Positions 1 through 7,505 of a stretch of DNA of 64,000 nucleotides are shown piece after piece; position 1 is the first letter of the stretch; every line of letters begins with the position of its first letter. Source of the stretch: Clostridiales bacterium (lineage in GTDB: Bacteria > Bacillota > Clostridia > Christensenellales > Aristaeellaceae); NCBI GenBank assembly GCA_015056205.1, contig SVGS01000001.1, positions 1 through 64,000 of the forward strand, given 5' to 3'. The notes under the pieces were generated by a model. The model made no database searches, was not told the DNA's origin, and saw nothing but the letters and a program-made list of their open reading frames with translations. The translations under genes and the position numbers were made by a program.

Positions 1-81
1 TACCGAACACAGAAGTTAAGCCCTTCAGTGCCGATGGTACTTGACTGGTAACGGTCCGGGAGAGTAGGTCGCCGCCGGATT
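1..81 (+). rRNA. rrf: 5S ribosomal RNA, 3' part only
   Basis: The first bases match the conserved 3' two thirds of bacterial 5S rRNA: the CCGAACACAGAAGTTAAG loop segment, the GCCGATGGTACT stretch and the GGGAGAGTAGGTCGCCGCCGG tail segment. The 5' part lies outside the window, so a 23S-5S unit presumably precedes it. It is transcribed rightward and ends just before a strong intrinsic terminator. The exact 3' end is approximate by a few bases. Confidence 0.95.
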
Positions 82-88
82 CCAATAG

Positions 89-117
89 CAGCCCGCTTGC
101 GGGCTGTTTTCTTTTTT
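89..117 (+). terminator. Intrinsic terminator of the rRNA operon
   Basis: A GC-rich hairpin (CAGCCCG at 89-95 pairing with CGGGCTG at 100-106, four-base loop CTTG) is followed directly by TTTTCTTTTTT. It lies a few bases after the 5S rRNA end. The opposite strand lacks a T-run, so it probably works only rightward. Confidence 0.9.
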
Positions 118-219
118 GCCCGAAAACCCCGTATGGCGCAGATAAGCCCCGGCAGGAATTCGGGAAATCCGGAGAGAGGCTGAGGGCATAACGAAGGATT
201 CCGGCCGGGATCCCGGGGA

Positions 220-861
220 TCAGGAGAGAAGCATACAGCCCGCGCCGAAGAGAAGCTGGGCGATATAATAAGTGGCAATGATCAGCCAGTCCACGAAGCG
301 CGGGGTCCGGAACAAGAGCCGGCGGGCCCAGAAGGTATCGCTGAACAGGAAGAAGGCCCCGCCGCCGGCCATCAGGAAGCCCGGAAGGGTATAGGAAGAA
401 ATGCCCCCGGCGATCGCGCAGGCACTCATGGCGCAGAGAATGATTCCATAAACAAAGAAGAGGGATGCCTTTTTTTCACCCATTTTTTTCCACTGCCACA
501 GGAGCATCAGCAGGAAAAACAGCAGCAGAATAAAACAGATCACATGAGGAACGGAAACGGGAAAAAGCTGTGTCAGGAAAGCGATATAGCCGATATGGCC
601 GGCCATGAAAAAGGCCATTCCGATGGGAAAGCTGAATTCCAGGAGAATGTCAGCTGCCAGATGAAACGACATTCCGGCCATCAGGATCCAGCAGCGATGA
701 TCCAGCCTGATCGCGGAGACCAGCACCAGCATAAGCGCACAGGCGGTTCCCAGGGCTTTGAAGGAGCAGGACAGAACGGGGTTCAGCGACTTCTTATAGT
801 ACATAAAAAGCGGCATACAGACTCCGAGACAAAGGACGGAAGCACAGATACTCCAGAGCAC
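220..861 (-). CDS. YhhN-family integral membrane protein (lysoplasmalogenase-like)
   Basis: A 213-residue, almost entirely hydrophobic protein with about seven to eight predicted membrane segments. The family pattern is visible: a mid-protein segment with Phe-His-Leu-Ala-Ala-Asp and a Gly-His-Ile-Gly-Tyr turn, then a C-terminal Leu-Phe-Ser-Asp-Thr followed by a Tyr-Tyr-Ile-Ala-Gln helix. YhhN/TMEM86 proteins include lysoplasmalogenases that cleave the vinyl-ether bond of lysoplasmalogens, and plasmalogens are common in anaerobic clostridia, so that activity is plausible but unproven. The start is GTG, chosen because AGGAGG lies seven bases upstream; a nearby ATG is out of frame. It is the last gene of the minus-strand train, 43 bases after the CHAP-like gene. 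Confidence 0.75.
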   Translation of the reverse strand: MLWSICASVLCLGVCMPLFMYYKKSLNPVLSCSFKALGTACALMLVLVSAIRLDHRCWILMAGMSFHLAADILLEFSFPIGMAFFMAGHIGYIAFLTQLFPVSVPHVICFILLLFFLLMLLWQWKKMGEKKASLFFVYGIILCAMSACAIAGGISSYTLPGFLMAGGGAFFLFSDTFWARRLLFRTPRFVDWLIIATYYIAQLLFGAGCMLLS

Positions 862-904
862 GGTTCATCCTCCTTTCCAGCGCAAAGCGGTTTGCAGCGG
901 ATTC

Positions 905-1675
905 TCAGGTTTCCGGAATCCAGGGCATCAGGTACATATGCACATACAGGGATGGATTATTATAGGTATAATGATAGGAAAAAGAAGCATTTTCCTCCCG
1001 GTCCCGTTCCTCCTCCGGGACAAGCGTCAGATTATCCTTTTTCGGGACGGAAGGATCATAGTCCCGGACAAACATCCGGATGGCGTGGGCCGCTTTTTTA
1101 TGCGTATCATCGCCGGGAGAGGAAACGTTTCCTTCAATCGTCGTCACACGGTAACGGCCGTCCGGCAGCTTTTCCACATCATACACCAGACCGACATGAT
1201 ACAGCGGGGTCAGGCCGGCAAACTTCGTATCCCGGTTTCCGAAGACGCAGATAAATCCTTTCTGCGGGATCATGGTGGTCCGGTTCATCCGGGAATAGCC
1301 CGTGACCAGTTTGCCGACGCCGGCTTCGTTGACATGCACTACGCCTTCCGCATCGCCGACCGGCGTTTTCTTCCAGGACTGCTGGGGAATACCGACCTCC
1401 AGCGTACACCAGGTGATAAAGCCGCCGCACCAGCCATAGCCGGTTTTGGAGCCGTTCCAGTCCGTATACTTATTCCGCTTTTTCAGTTCATTGCCGTCTC
1501 CGGCTTCCCATTCGGCATAAGCCAGATCCAGCAGCCGCTGAATCTGATCGGGAACCTGGGAGACGACCTCCTTCGTGATCTCCAGCGGCGCCGGGGTCGG
1601 CGTAGCCGCCGCGGCGGAAGAAGCCCCCATGAACAGGAAAACCATTCCCAGGAACAAAGAGAAGAAACGCTTCAT
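905..1675 (-). CDS. Secreted CHAP-like cysteine amidase/peptidase
   Basis: A protein of 256 residues with a classic signal peptide (Met-Lys-Arg, hydrophobic core, then an Ala-rich AAAA cleavage region) and a short Thr/Pro linker. The body resembles CHAP amidases: Tyr-Gly-Trp-Cys-Gly-Gly-Phe-Ile-Thr-Trp-Cys carries the likely nucleophile, Tyr-His-Val-Gly-Leu-Val the histidine, and Ile-Glu-Gly-Asn the third polar residue. CHAP enzymes cut peptidoglycan stem or cross-bridge peptides outside the membrane. The ATG at 1675 is preferred over an upstream TTG because AAAGGAT precedes it and the signal peptide then begins properly. It follows the PBP-like gene by 59 bases, so it is probably co-transcribed with the FHA–SEDS–PBP genes and points the set towards the cell wall. 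The substrate is unknown. Confidence 0.7.
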   Translation of the reverse strand: MKRFFSLFLGMVFLFMGASSAAAATPTPAPLEITKEVVSQVPDQIQRLLDLAYAEWEAGDGNELKKRNKYTDWNGSKTGYGWCGGFITWCTLEVGIPQQSWKKTPVGDAEGVVHVNEAGVGKLVTGYSRMNRTTMIPQKGFICVFGNRDTKFAGLTPLYHVGLVYDVEKLPDGRYRVTTIEGNVSSPGDDTHKKAAHAIRMFVRDYDPSVPKKDNLTLVPEEERDREENASFSYHYTYNNPSLYVHMYLMPWIPET

Positions 1676-1734
1676 CAATTCATCATCCTTTCCGTATCTC
1701 AATCCGCGCCGGTTTTCGGGAAAGCGGGCCGCAT

Positions 1735-2955
1735 TCAGTCCGGCTTTCCGGCTTCCTCCCAGTGCGGATGAATTTTCAGCCAGGCAAAAAGATCTCTGGC
1801 GATCAGAGCGGCCGCGGTGCTGCCGGACGGATCTTCGGCCGGATCCACGTTCGGATCCTCCACCAGAACCGTTACCGCCCAGGGAAGATCCGACTGCCTG
1901 TTAAAGGCTGTACACCAATGGTAACGATGAGCCTCCCCGTTTTCATTCGAAGCTTTCGCCGATCCGACCGCCGCGTAAATATTCAGAACCGGATCCATGA
2001 GCATTCCGGCCTCTTCAGAGGCCACAGCGGCTTTCATCCAGCTCCGGATACCGTCCGCCTGCTCCGGGGAACAATACTGCCCCAGAACGGAGGGGGAAAA
2101 AGCTGAAACCACCGCCCCGGAATCGTTCGTTACCTCCCGGATCACCCGGGGTTCGGGCATCTGTCCGCTGCCCGCGGCGGCGCAGGTCATCAGGCAAAGT
2201 TTCAGCGGGGTTACCAGGGGATAGACCGATTTATCCGCCTCCAGATCCCGGTAAAGAGAGGTGGCCTTCAGCTGGAGCTTACGCGGCTCCGGAAAAACGG
2301 CGGCCAGGGATCCCAGGGGATAGGTTTTCCCCGTGACCCGGTTCAGAAGCGGCTGATCCGCCGCTTTCCGAAGCGATTCCGCCTGTTCGGGCGTGATCTG
2401 CTGCGGGTCAAAGGTCGGGAGGGAGGCCATCGCGCCGATTTCACCGGTATCATAACGGATAACCACCGCGCAGCATGGCCGGCCGGCCGTTTCGGGATGC
2501 GCGGCCGCCGAACGAAGAATCTGCTCGCACAGTTCCCCGGAAACCGTCAGCGTAAGATGATTGCCGACGCGCTCCTGCTTCCGGATCAGGCGGCTGACCG
2601 CTTCCAGCAGACCGGGCCGGAATCCGTAAAGGAGGGGCGCGTGGAGCGTTTCGATTCCGCCGGGAACCAGGCCGCCTGTTTCTCCGAGCAGATGCACGAG
2701 AGAGGCCCTGCGCTCCGCCGGTTCCGCATAGACGCGGATTCCGTCCTTCGAAGAGGCCAGGAGGGCGCCCGTCCGGTCCGAAATCCTGCCGGGGGTTACG
2801 GTTTCCTTCAGATCACTCAAAAGCCCGGCGTCGTCTGGCGCGAAGGATACGGCAGCCGGCCGCGATCCGCGAAAAATCAGCAGCACGCAGAGGGCGCAAA
2901 GAAGGATCAGCAGAATGACGGTCATCATCCGGATCCGGTGACGCTGAAGTTTCAT
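1735..2955 (-). CDS. Penicillin-binding-protein relative with lost active-site motifs
   Basis: A 406-residue membrane-anchored protein (one N-terminal hydrophobic segment, residues about 10-28) resembling a class B PBP transpeptidase domain without the usual large N-terminal dimerisation domain. Landmarks survive: GRISDRTGALLA matches the G-x-I-x-D-R-x-G-x-L-A element, AVVIRYDTGEIGAMAS matches the domain entry, and PLLNRVTGKTYPLGS matches the sequence before the catalytic serine. The motif itself reads Ser-Leu-Ala-Ala instead of Ser-x-x-Lys, and the KTG position reads Gly-Ser-Ala-Lys-Ala-Ser. No clear SxN is seen. A transpeptidase reaction therefore seems unlikely; a scaffold role is inferred. 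The start at 2955 has AGGAGGT seven bases upstream. It directly follows the SEDS gene, the usual partner arrangement. The reading frame is intact, so it is not a simple pseudogene. Confidence 0.75.
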   Translation of the reverse strand: MKLQRHRIRMMTVILLILLCALCVLLIFRGSRPAAVSFAPDDAGLLSDLKETVTPGRISDRTGALLASSKDGIRVYAEPAERRASLVHLLGETGGLVPGGIETLHAPLLYGFRPGLLEAVSRLIRKQERVGNHLTLTVSGELCEQILRSAAAHPETAGRPCCAVVIRYDTGEIGAMASLPTFDPQQITPEQAESLRKAADQPLLNRVTGKTYPLGSLAAVFPEPRKLQLKATSLYRDLEADKSVYPLVTPLKLCLMTCAAAGSGQMPEPRVIREVTNDSGAVVSAFSPSVLGQYCSPEQADGIRSWMKAAVASEEAGMLMDPVLNIYAAVGSAKASNENGEAHRYHWCTAFNRQSDLPWAVTVLVEDPNVDPAEDPSGSTAAALIARDLFAWLKIHPHWEEAGKPD

Positions 2956-3007
2956 TCGGTTGACCTCCTTTCCGTTTTGTCCGGTCCTCAACGGCCGGAA
3001 AAATCAT

Positions 3008-4162
3008 TCAATGGGCCAGCATGGCCAGACGCTCATCCTCATCCAGATTTCTGTCGTTCAGGATCAGCTGACCCGCGATCCAGCCCATGGCAAAAAGATC
3101 GGTGCCATAAACCAGCGGATCCGCAGAGAGAAGCGGAAAGCCTGAGGCCGGAACCGGGATCAGGCCTGAAAGGGCACAGAGAGAGAGCAGAGCCCGGATT
3201 CCGAGCAGCAGGACAAGCCCGGCGACCTGCAGGGCCGGCAGCTCCCGCCGCGAAAGGAGCGCCCCGGACGCGGAACGGACCAGCAGGAAAGCGAACAGAA
3301 GAATCAAACCGCAGAGGAAGAGAATTCCAAACTGTTCAGACAGAATAATCAGCGGCCAGACGGCCGGCGGATCCGCAGCGGAGAGCGAGCTGCCCAGCCC
3401 GGGCCCCGAACCGAACAGCCCGCCGGAAAACGCAGACGCCAGTTCGGAAACGGAAAGACGGGGAAGCTGCTGAACCGCAAGAGAGGGAAGGAAAAGGGCG
3501 CCCGCGGTCAGCCCTGCCGCGCCGGACAGGAAAGACAGGATGCCGGCCAGCCAGCTGCCGGAGGAAATCCACAACAGAAACGGGGCAGTCAGCGCCCATC
3601 CCGCGGCGGAAGCCCAGTTACCGGAGAGCAGCATCGGCGCCAGACCGGCAAGAAACAGGAGGAACCCCAAACCGGCCTGCCGTTTCCGGCCCAGAAGACA
3701 AAGAGGGAAAAGAAGAAAAACACAGGCGGGATAACCGGTATCCACAGGCAGGGAAAAAACAAGAGGCAGCAGGAGCGCCGCGAACGCAGGAATGCCCATT
3801 CCGGCGGAAAAAGAGGTCTTGCTTCCCGCCGAGGAGGACAGCGGCAGAGAGAACAGCATCAGGAAACAGCCGGCCGCGAGCTGGATCAGAATGCCTAAAA
3901 GGCGGTCCGGGAGCCAGAGAGCGGTCACCAGCAGCAGGATTCCGGAGAAAAAATGGACAAGAGACAACAGAATCCGGTCCATTTCCACCAGGACGGGGAA
4001 CAGGATTCCGCTGATCAGGTAAAAGGCCGGCCAGGCGGCGGCCAGCGTATACAGCCGCCAGTCCCCTTTCCGGACGGCAAGAAGGAGAAAAGCAAGGGCA
4101 AAAAAGAGAACCGGGACCATCAGAAGACCGCGGACGGCGGTTTTTTTACGCTTTCGGCTCAT
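3008..4162 (-). CDS. Divergent SEDS-family (FtsW/RodA/SpoVE-like) membrane protein
   Basis: A 384-residue polytopic protein with about ten predicted membrane helices, the size of FtsW/RodA. The family signature is recognisable: GLFGSGPGLGSS corresponds to the glycine-rich GxGLG loop, a Ser-Glu-Gln-Phe-Gly follows where the conserved E-E-x-G is expected, and LIPVPASGFPLLSADP matches the G-x-x-P-x-T-G-x-x-L-P-x-x-S segment. The stretch that should hold the catalytic aspartate (Leu-Pro-Glu-x-x-Thr-Asp-Phe-Ile-Phe in active SEDS glycosyltransferases) reads ADPPAVWPLIIL, with Val where Asp belongs by my alignment. Glycan polymerase activity therefore looks lost. Its start codon overlaps the end of the FHA gene by four bases, and a PBP-like gene follows, so the three products probably act together in the membrane. 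Confidence 0.72.
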   Translation of the reverse strand: MSRKRKKTAVRGLLMVPVLFFALAFLLLAVRKGDWRLYTLAAAWPAFYLISGILFPVLVEMDRILLSLVHFFSGILLLVTALWLPDRLLGILIQLAAGCFLMLFSLPLSSSAGSKTSFSAGMGIPAFAALLLPLVFSLPVDTGYPACVFLLFPLCLLGRKRQAGLGFLLFLAGLAPMLLSGNWASAAGWALTAPFLLWISSGSWLAGILSFLSGAAGLTAGALFLPSLAVQQLPRLSVSELASAFSGGLFGSGPGLGSSLSAADPPAVWPLIILSEQFGILFLCGLILLFAFLLVRSASGALLSRRELPALQVAGLVLLLGIRALLSLCALSGLIPVPASGFPLLSADPLVYGTDLFAMGWIAGQLILNDRNLDEDERLAMLAH

Positions 4163-4980
4163 TCACTCCAATCCTCCTTCCAGCGGTCCGCACGGCGCGG
4201 AGGCCGGGGGGAATCTGAGGGCGCGGGGGCCGGAGCAGGCGGGAAAGCCGGGGAGGCCGGAGAGGCCGCAGCCGGACTGAAAGCCGCGGGATCGGGAGAA
4301 GAGGAGAAAGCCGGGGAGGCCGCAACCGGACTGAAAGCCGCGGGATCCGGAGAAGAGGAGAAAGCTGAAGAGGACGCGGGACCAGAGGAAACCGCCGGAT
4401 CAAAGGGAGGCACAGGCACCGGAGACGGCGGAATCCAGGGCGCGGTGGAAGGCGCGGGAGCGGAAAAAGCCATTTCCGTACGGGCGGAATCGGCGGGGGC
4501 AAGCGCGGCAAACACCAGCAGACGCAGCACCGCTCCGCCGACCGTCAGAAAGGAACCGTGGGTCAGCGGCGCGTTCCGCGGATCGGAATGAGCATCCAGC
4601 GAAAGCTGATTGACCATCACTTCGCAGCCGCGGCGGGGCCGGATCAGCAGGCCAACCCCATCCTCCCACGAAAAATCCAGGTGATGCTTGCGAACGCCGG
4701 AGCAGGGAACCACCAGGTCACAGGAGCGGATGGCTCCGAGCACGCCTTCCCGGGGAACGGGAAGATAGGTATCCGCCGGGAAGTCATCATTCCCGGTAAC
4801 AACGATCAGTTCTCCAACCGTTCCGGCGCCAGGCAGGCCGCGCAGCCGGTCCTTCCGCTCGCGGTTCCCCGTAATCAGGACGGCCAGCGTCCGCAGAACC
4901 ATAAACAGGAGCAGCAACAGAAAAAGATATCGCGCAGCCAGGGAAAGAATTTCAAAAAGATCCCGGGATACGCTGAACAT
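4159..4980 (-). CDS. Membrane-anchored FHA-domain protein with Pro/Ala/Ser repeat tail
   Basis: The 273-residue protein has one hydrophobic segment near the N-terminus (about residues 14-36), a forkhead-associated fold in the middle, and a low-complexity tail. The FHA core is suggested by LGAIRSCDLVV, then Ser-Gly-Val-Arg-Lys-His-His-Leu, then an ending strand with Leu-Thr-His-Gly. FHA domains bind phosphothreonine peptides, and FHA proteins next to SEDS/PBP pairs are known in Gram-positive bacteria, where kinases tune wall synthesis. The canonical Gly-Arg and Ser-Arg-x-His residues are altered here (Gly-Ala and Gly-Val-Arg-Lys-His), so phosphopeptide binding is uncertain. The tail, about 95 residues rich in Ala, Pro and Ser, contains two near-identical 18-residue repeats. 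Its stop overlaps the start of the SEDS gene. No kinase gene is nearby. Confidence 0.7.
   Translation of the reverse strand: MFSVSRDLFEILSLAARYLFLLLLLFMVLRTLAVLITGNRERKDRLRGLPGAGTVGELIVVTGNDDFPADTYLPVPREGVLGAIRSCDLVVPCSGVRKHHLDFSWEDGVGLLIRPRRGCEVMVNQLSLDAHSDPRNAPLTHGSFLTVGGAVLRLLVFAALAPADSARTEMAFSAPAPSTAPWIPPSPVPVPPFDPAVSSGPASSSAFSSSPDPAAFSPVAASPAFSSSPDPAAFSPAAASPASPAFPPAPAPAPSDSPRPPRRADRWKEDWSE
4262..4369 (-). repeat. Two-copy 54-bp tandem repeat in the FHA protein tail
   Basis: Two copies of a 54-base unit begin at 4262 and 4316 and differ at only a few bases. The unit is a multiple of three, so copy number could change without breaking the frame. It encodes a Ser/Pro/Ala-rich 18-residue unit containing SPDPAAFSP. 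Confidence 0.85.
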
Positions 4981-5007
4981 GATTTCATCTTCCTTTCGTG
5001 CCGGAGA

Positions 5008-5496
5008 TTAAAGGTCGGCGGGAGAGATCCAGGCTTCCCAGCGGGCGGCGGGATAATTATCCCGGATGATCCGGGCGATGATCCTGCGCTCTCCTTCCTG
5101 CATAAAATCTCCGTAACGGGTATACAGCACCCGGAGGGCTGAAAAGGATCCTGTTTCCATACAATAGGCATGCAGGGCTTCATAATGAACGGAATAGACC
5201 CTGAGATCATCAAAGAGAACGCCCATCACGTCATCCGCGGCATCCTTCAGCTCCGCGGTGCGGATGCGCCTGCGTTCACCGCTGTCCATTTTCGCGGACA
5301 TACCGGAACCCAGACGCTCATAAAGCAGATTAAAGAGACGATCCTCGAGCCGTTCGGCCAGCGCGGAAAAAGAATCCTTATAAGGAGAATAAGCGTTCAG
5401 AAGCTGCGCCAGGGGAACGCAAAAAGAGGGATCGTCCACCAGGGCCGAACCCAGGCGCGGACACAGCGCTTCCCGAATCTGCCAGGCATCCACCAT
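5008..5496 (-). CDS. Helical protein of unknown function, first gene of the FHA–SEDS–PBP train
   Basis: I do not recognise this protein. It is about 162 residues, charged and predicted mostly alpha-helical, with no signal peptide or membrane segment, so it is probably cytoplasmic. Tyrosine-rich patches such as DLRVYSVHYEALHAY are present but match no motif I know. The start at 5496 is chosen because GGGAGG lies eight bases upstream; the frame stays open back to 5580, so a start at 5559 would add 21 residues but lacks a ribosome binding site. A TATCAT preceded by TGG at 5571-5579 (minus strand) could be an extended -10 element. It lies 27 bases before the FHA gene and is the leftward gene closest to the dnaA region, so a link with the wall-protein set is plausible from position only. 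Confidence 0.6.
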   Translation of the reverse strand: MVDAWQIREALCPRLGSALVDDPSFCVPLAQLLNAYSPYKDSFSALAERLEDRLFNLLYERLGSGMSAKMDSGERRRIRTAELKDAADDVMGVLFDDLRVYSVHYEALHAYCMETGSFSALRVLYTRYGDFMQEGERRIIARIIRDNYPAARWEAWISPADL

Positions 5497-5792
5497 TCTA
5501 TACGCCTCCCGAAGGATATGCTCCTCAGAATTCCGCCGTTCTGTTCCTTCCGGCATCATGATCCGCTGATATGATACCACAAATAAGTCCGAATTCCTAT
5601 GCTTTTCCTTCCGGAAGCGGGGAAGATATTACGGAATATTAATTTTCCGAAGAAAAAAGAAAAAAACAAAAGCAGAACCCAAAGAACCGGACGGCCGAAA
5701 AAAACGGAAAATCATAAATCTGGTGGGTGGAAAAGAATAAAACACAAAGGATAGCGGAAGAGGACGATTCAATTCTTACATTTTTCATAATT

Positions 5793-5801
5793 TTTTCCAC
5801 A
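5793..5801 (+). promoter_or_regulatory. DnaA box, one mismatch
   Basis: TTTTCCACA differs at one base from the perfect box TTATCCACA. It sits at the right end of the AT-rich tract and just before the dnaA promoter. Confidence 0.55.
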
Positions 5802-5822
5802 GGCTGGAAAACAACCGAAAGC

Positions 5823-5851
5823 TTGATTTTCATGCTGCTTTTTGATAAGAT
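5823..5851 (+). promoter_or_regulatory. Promoter of dnaA
   Basis: TTGATT (5823-5828) and TAAGAT (5846-5851) are separated by 17 bases. Transcription would begin near 5858 and run through both perfect DnaA boxes, giving a leader of about 175 bases. This layout allows autorepression by DnaA, as known in other bacteria. Confidence 0.65.
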
Positions 5852-5880
5852 GGTCAGGCCGGTTTGGTCAGGTGAATGAA

Positions 5881-5908
5881 TTATCCACAACCCGGTTGGT
5901 TATCCACA
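5881..5908 (+). promoter_or_regulatory. Two perfect DnaA boxes
   Basis: TTATCCACA occurs at 5881-5889 and again at 5900-5908 in the same orientation, 19 bases apart start to start. Both match the high-affinity DnaA consensus exactly. They lie in the leader of dnaA. Confidence 0.85.
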
Positions 5909-6034
5909 GCCTGCGTTTCCTGAAAAGGTTTATGGACTAACGATCGGGAATGTTGTTTTTTTGCGCTGTCTGAGCGGACAGCGGGGAAACAGACTCTTCG
6001 AATCGATTCCGGCGAACAGAGGAGGGTCTTCGGG

Positions 6035-7363
6035 ATGGACATGGAGTCACTTTGGGAGAAAACCTGCTCCCTGCTGACACAGGACATGAATTATATATCC
6101 TATACCACCTGGGTGGACGATAATATGTATCCGGTCGGCCTGGAGAGCGACCGGATGCTGATCTGCGTCAAAATGGAACAGATGATCGGCATGCTGGAGA
6201 AGAAATACGGCCCGCTGATCAGCCAGAGAATGTCGGAAGCCGCCGGCAAACCGATGACCGCCTCCCTGATTACCCGGAAACAGCTGGAAGAGAACGAAAT
6301 CCGCAAAAACACGACCGCGCAGAACGGCCCGGCGGATCCCCGGCTGAATCCCAAATATACCTTTGAAAGCTTCGTGGTCGGCAGCGGAAACCGGTTTGCC
6401 CATGCCGCCGCGCTGGCTGTCGCCGAAAGCCCCGCGGAAGCCTATAATCCGCTGTTTATCTACGGCGGAGTGGGGCTGGGGAAAACGCATCTGATGCAGG
6501 CCATCGGCCATTTTATTCATGAAAACGATCCGGACCGCCGGATTCTCTATATGACCAGCGAAAACTTCACCAATGAGCTGATCAGCGCGATCCAGATGAA
6601 GAAAACCTATGAGTTCCGGGAGAAGATCCGGAAGGTGGATGTGCTGATGGTGGACGATATTCAGTTTATCGCCGGCCGGGAAAGCACACAGCAGGAGTTT
6701 TTCAATACATTCAATGAACTGCATAACGCCAATAAGCAGATCATTCTGACCAGCGATAAACCGCCGAAGGATATTCAGCGCCTGGAGGAACGGCTCTGTT
6801 CCCGGTTTGAGTGGGGCCTGGTGGCGGATATTCAGCGCCCGGATGTGGATACCCGGGTGGCGATTCTGCGGGAGAAGACGCAGCAGGAGGGAATACCCGT
6901 ACCGGACGACGTTCTGCAGCTGATCGCGGGCAAAATCGACAGCAATATCCGGGAACTGGAAGGATGCCTGACGAGACTGCTGGCCTATTCCAATCTGGTC
7001 CGGGAACCGATCACGATCGAACTGTGCGAGAAAGCCCTGAAGGAAATCTTTGACCAGAGGAAGCAGAAGCAGATTACGGCGGAACTCATCATGCAGACGG
7101 TCAGCGACTATTACGGGCTGACCATCGGCGAGCTGACCGGCCCCACCCGGAAACGGGAGATTACCGTACCCAGGCAGATCGCCATGTACCTGACCCGGGA
7201 GATGACCGGCATGAGCCTGCCGCAGATCGGTTCGGTGTTCGGCGGCAGAGATCACACCACCGTCATGCACAGCTGCAAAATCGTCGAGGCCAATATGGCG
7301 GCCAACGCCAATATCGGACTGGTGCTGGAGGATGTGAAACGCCTGGTCCGGGATTCCCAGTAA
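6035..7363 (+). CDS. dnaA: Chromosomal replication initiator DnaA
   Basis: At 442 residues this is full-length DnaA, the AAA+ ATPase that binds DnaA boxes and opens the origin. Domain I (about 1-80) carries the helicase-loading region, and a short linker follows. The AAA+ core has Walker A GGVGLGKT (144-151) and Walker B VLMVDDIQF (203-211). The C-terminal DNA-binding domain ends with the signature GGRDHTTVMHSCK (about 403-415). AGGAGGG precedes the ATG at 6035 by about eight bases; an ATG six bases further in is possible. It is the first rightward gene after the candidate origin and is probably autoregulated through boxes in its leader. Unusually, the next gene is pheS, not dnaN. A hairpin plus T-run closes the transcript. 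Confidence 0.98.
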   Translation: MDMESLWEKTCSLLTQDMNYISYTTWVDDNMYPVGLESDRMLICVKMEQMIGMLEKKYGPLISQRMSEAAGKPMTASLITRKQLEENEIRKNTTAQNGPADPRLNPKYTFESFVVGSGNRFAHAAALAVAESPAEAYNPLFIYGGVGLGKTHLMQAIGHFIHENDPDRRILYMTSENFTNELISAIQMKKTYEFREKIRKVDVLMVDDIQFIAGRESTQQEFFNTFNELHNANKQIILTSDKPPKDIQRLEERLCSRFEWGLVADIQRPDVDTRVAILREKTQQEGIPVPDDVLQLIAGKIDSNIRELEGCLTRLLAYSNLVREPITIELCEKALKEIFDQRKQKQITAELIMQTVSDYYGLTIGELTGPTRKREITVPRQIAMYLTREMTGMSLPQIGSVFGGRDHTTVMHSCKIVEANMAANANIGLVLEDVKRLVRDSQ

Positions 7364-7384
7364 CGAAAGCGAAATCCATGGAAA

Positions 7385-7420
7385 AGCAGACGCGGCAGAA
7401 GGGCGGCGCCTGCTTTTTTT
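7385..7420 (+). terminator. Intrinsic terminator of dnaA
   Basis: An imperfect GC-rich hairpin (AGCAG at 7385-7389 pairing with CTGCT at 7410-7414, continuing inward with one mismatch) runs into a TTTTTTT tract. It lies 21 bases after the dnaA stop and before the pheS promoter. Confidence 0.75.
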
Positions 7421-7443
7421 CGGCCTGCCAAAGGAGAATTCTT

Positions 7444-7472
7444 TTGCAATCATCGAATGAACATGATATAAT
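7444..7472 (+). promoter_or_regulatory. Promoter of pheST
   Basis: TTGCAA (7444-7449) and a perfect TATAAT (7467-7472) are 17 bases apart. The -10 end lies 33 bases before the pheS start. I see no T-box-like leader: there is too little space between the promoter and the gene. Confidence 0.85.
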
Positions 7473-7505
7473 AGCGCTTGATATTTTCAACGGGAGTGAA
7501 GGATA

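Larger units (their letters stand above)
5497..6034. other. oriC: Candidate replication origin region upstream of dnaA
   Basis: This gene-free stretch separates leftward genes from rightward dnaA. It contains an A-rich segment (about 5639-5800) with long A and T runs, three DnaA-box-like sites (5793-5801, 5881-5889, 5900-5908) and a dnaA promoter. Divergent genes, an AT-rich tract and clustered TTATCCACA boxes beside dnaA are the usual signs of a bacterial origin. Against it: the 5S rRNA at the left edge runs towards this point, which would be head-on to a fork leaving here, and dnaN is not adjacent. Confidence 0.6.

Noticed and set aside
205..216. Palindrome CCGGGATCCCGG just after the YhhN stop
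   Set aside because: A perfect 12-bp palindrome, but there is no T-run and GGATCC-like clusters are frequent in this genome, so it does not qualify as a terminator or operator.
6047..7453. Minus-strand frame opposite dnaA
   Set aside because: Antisense to an unmistakable dnaA; no supporting features.
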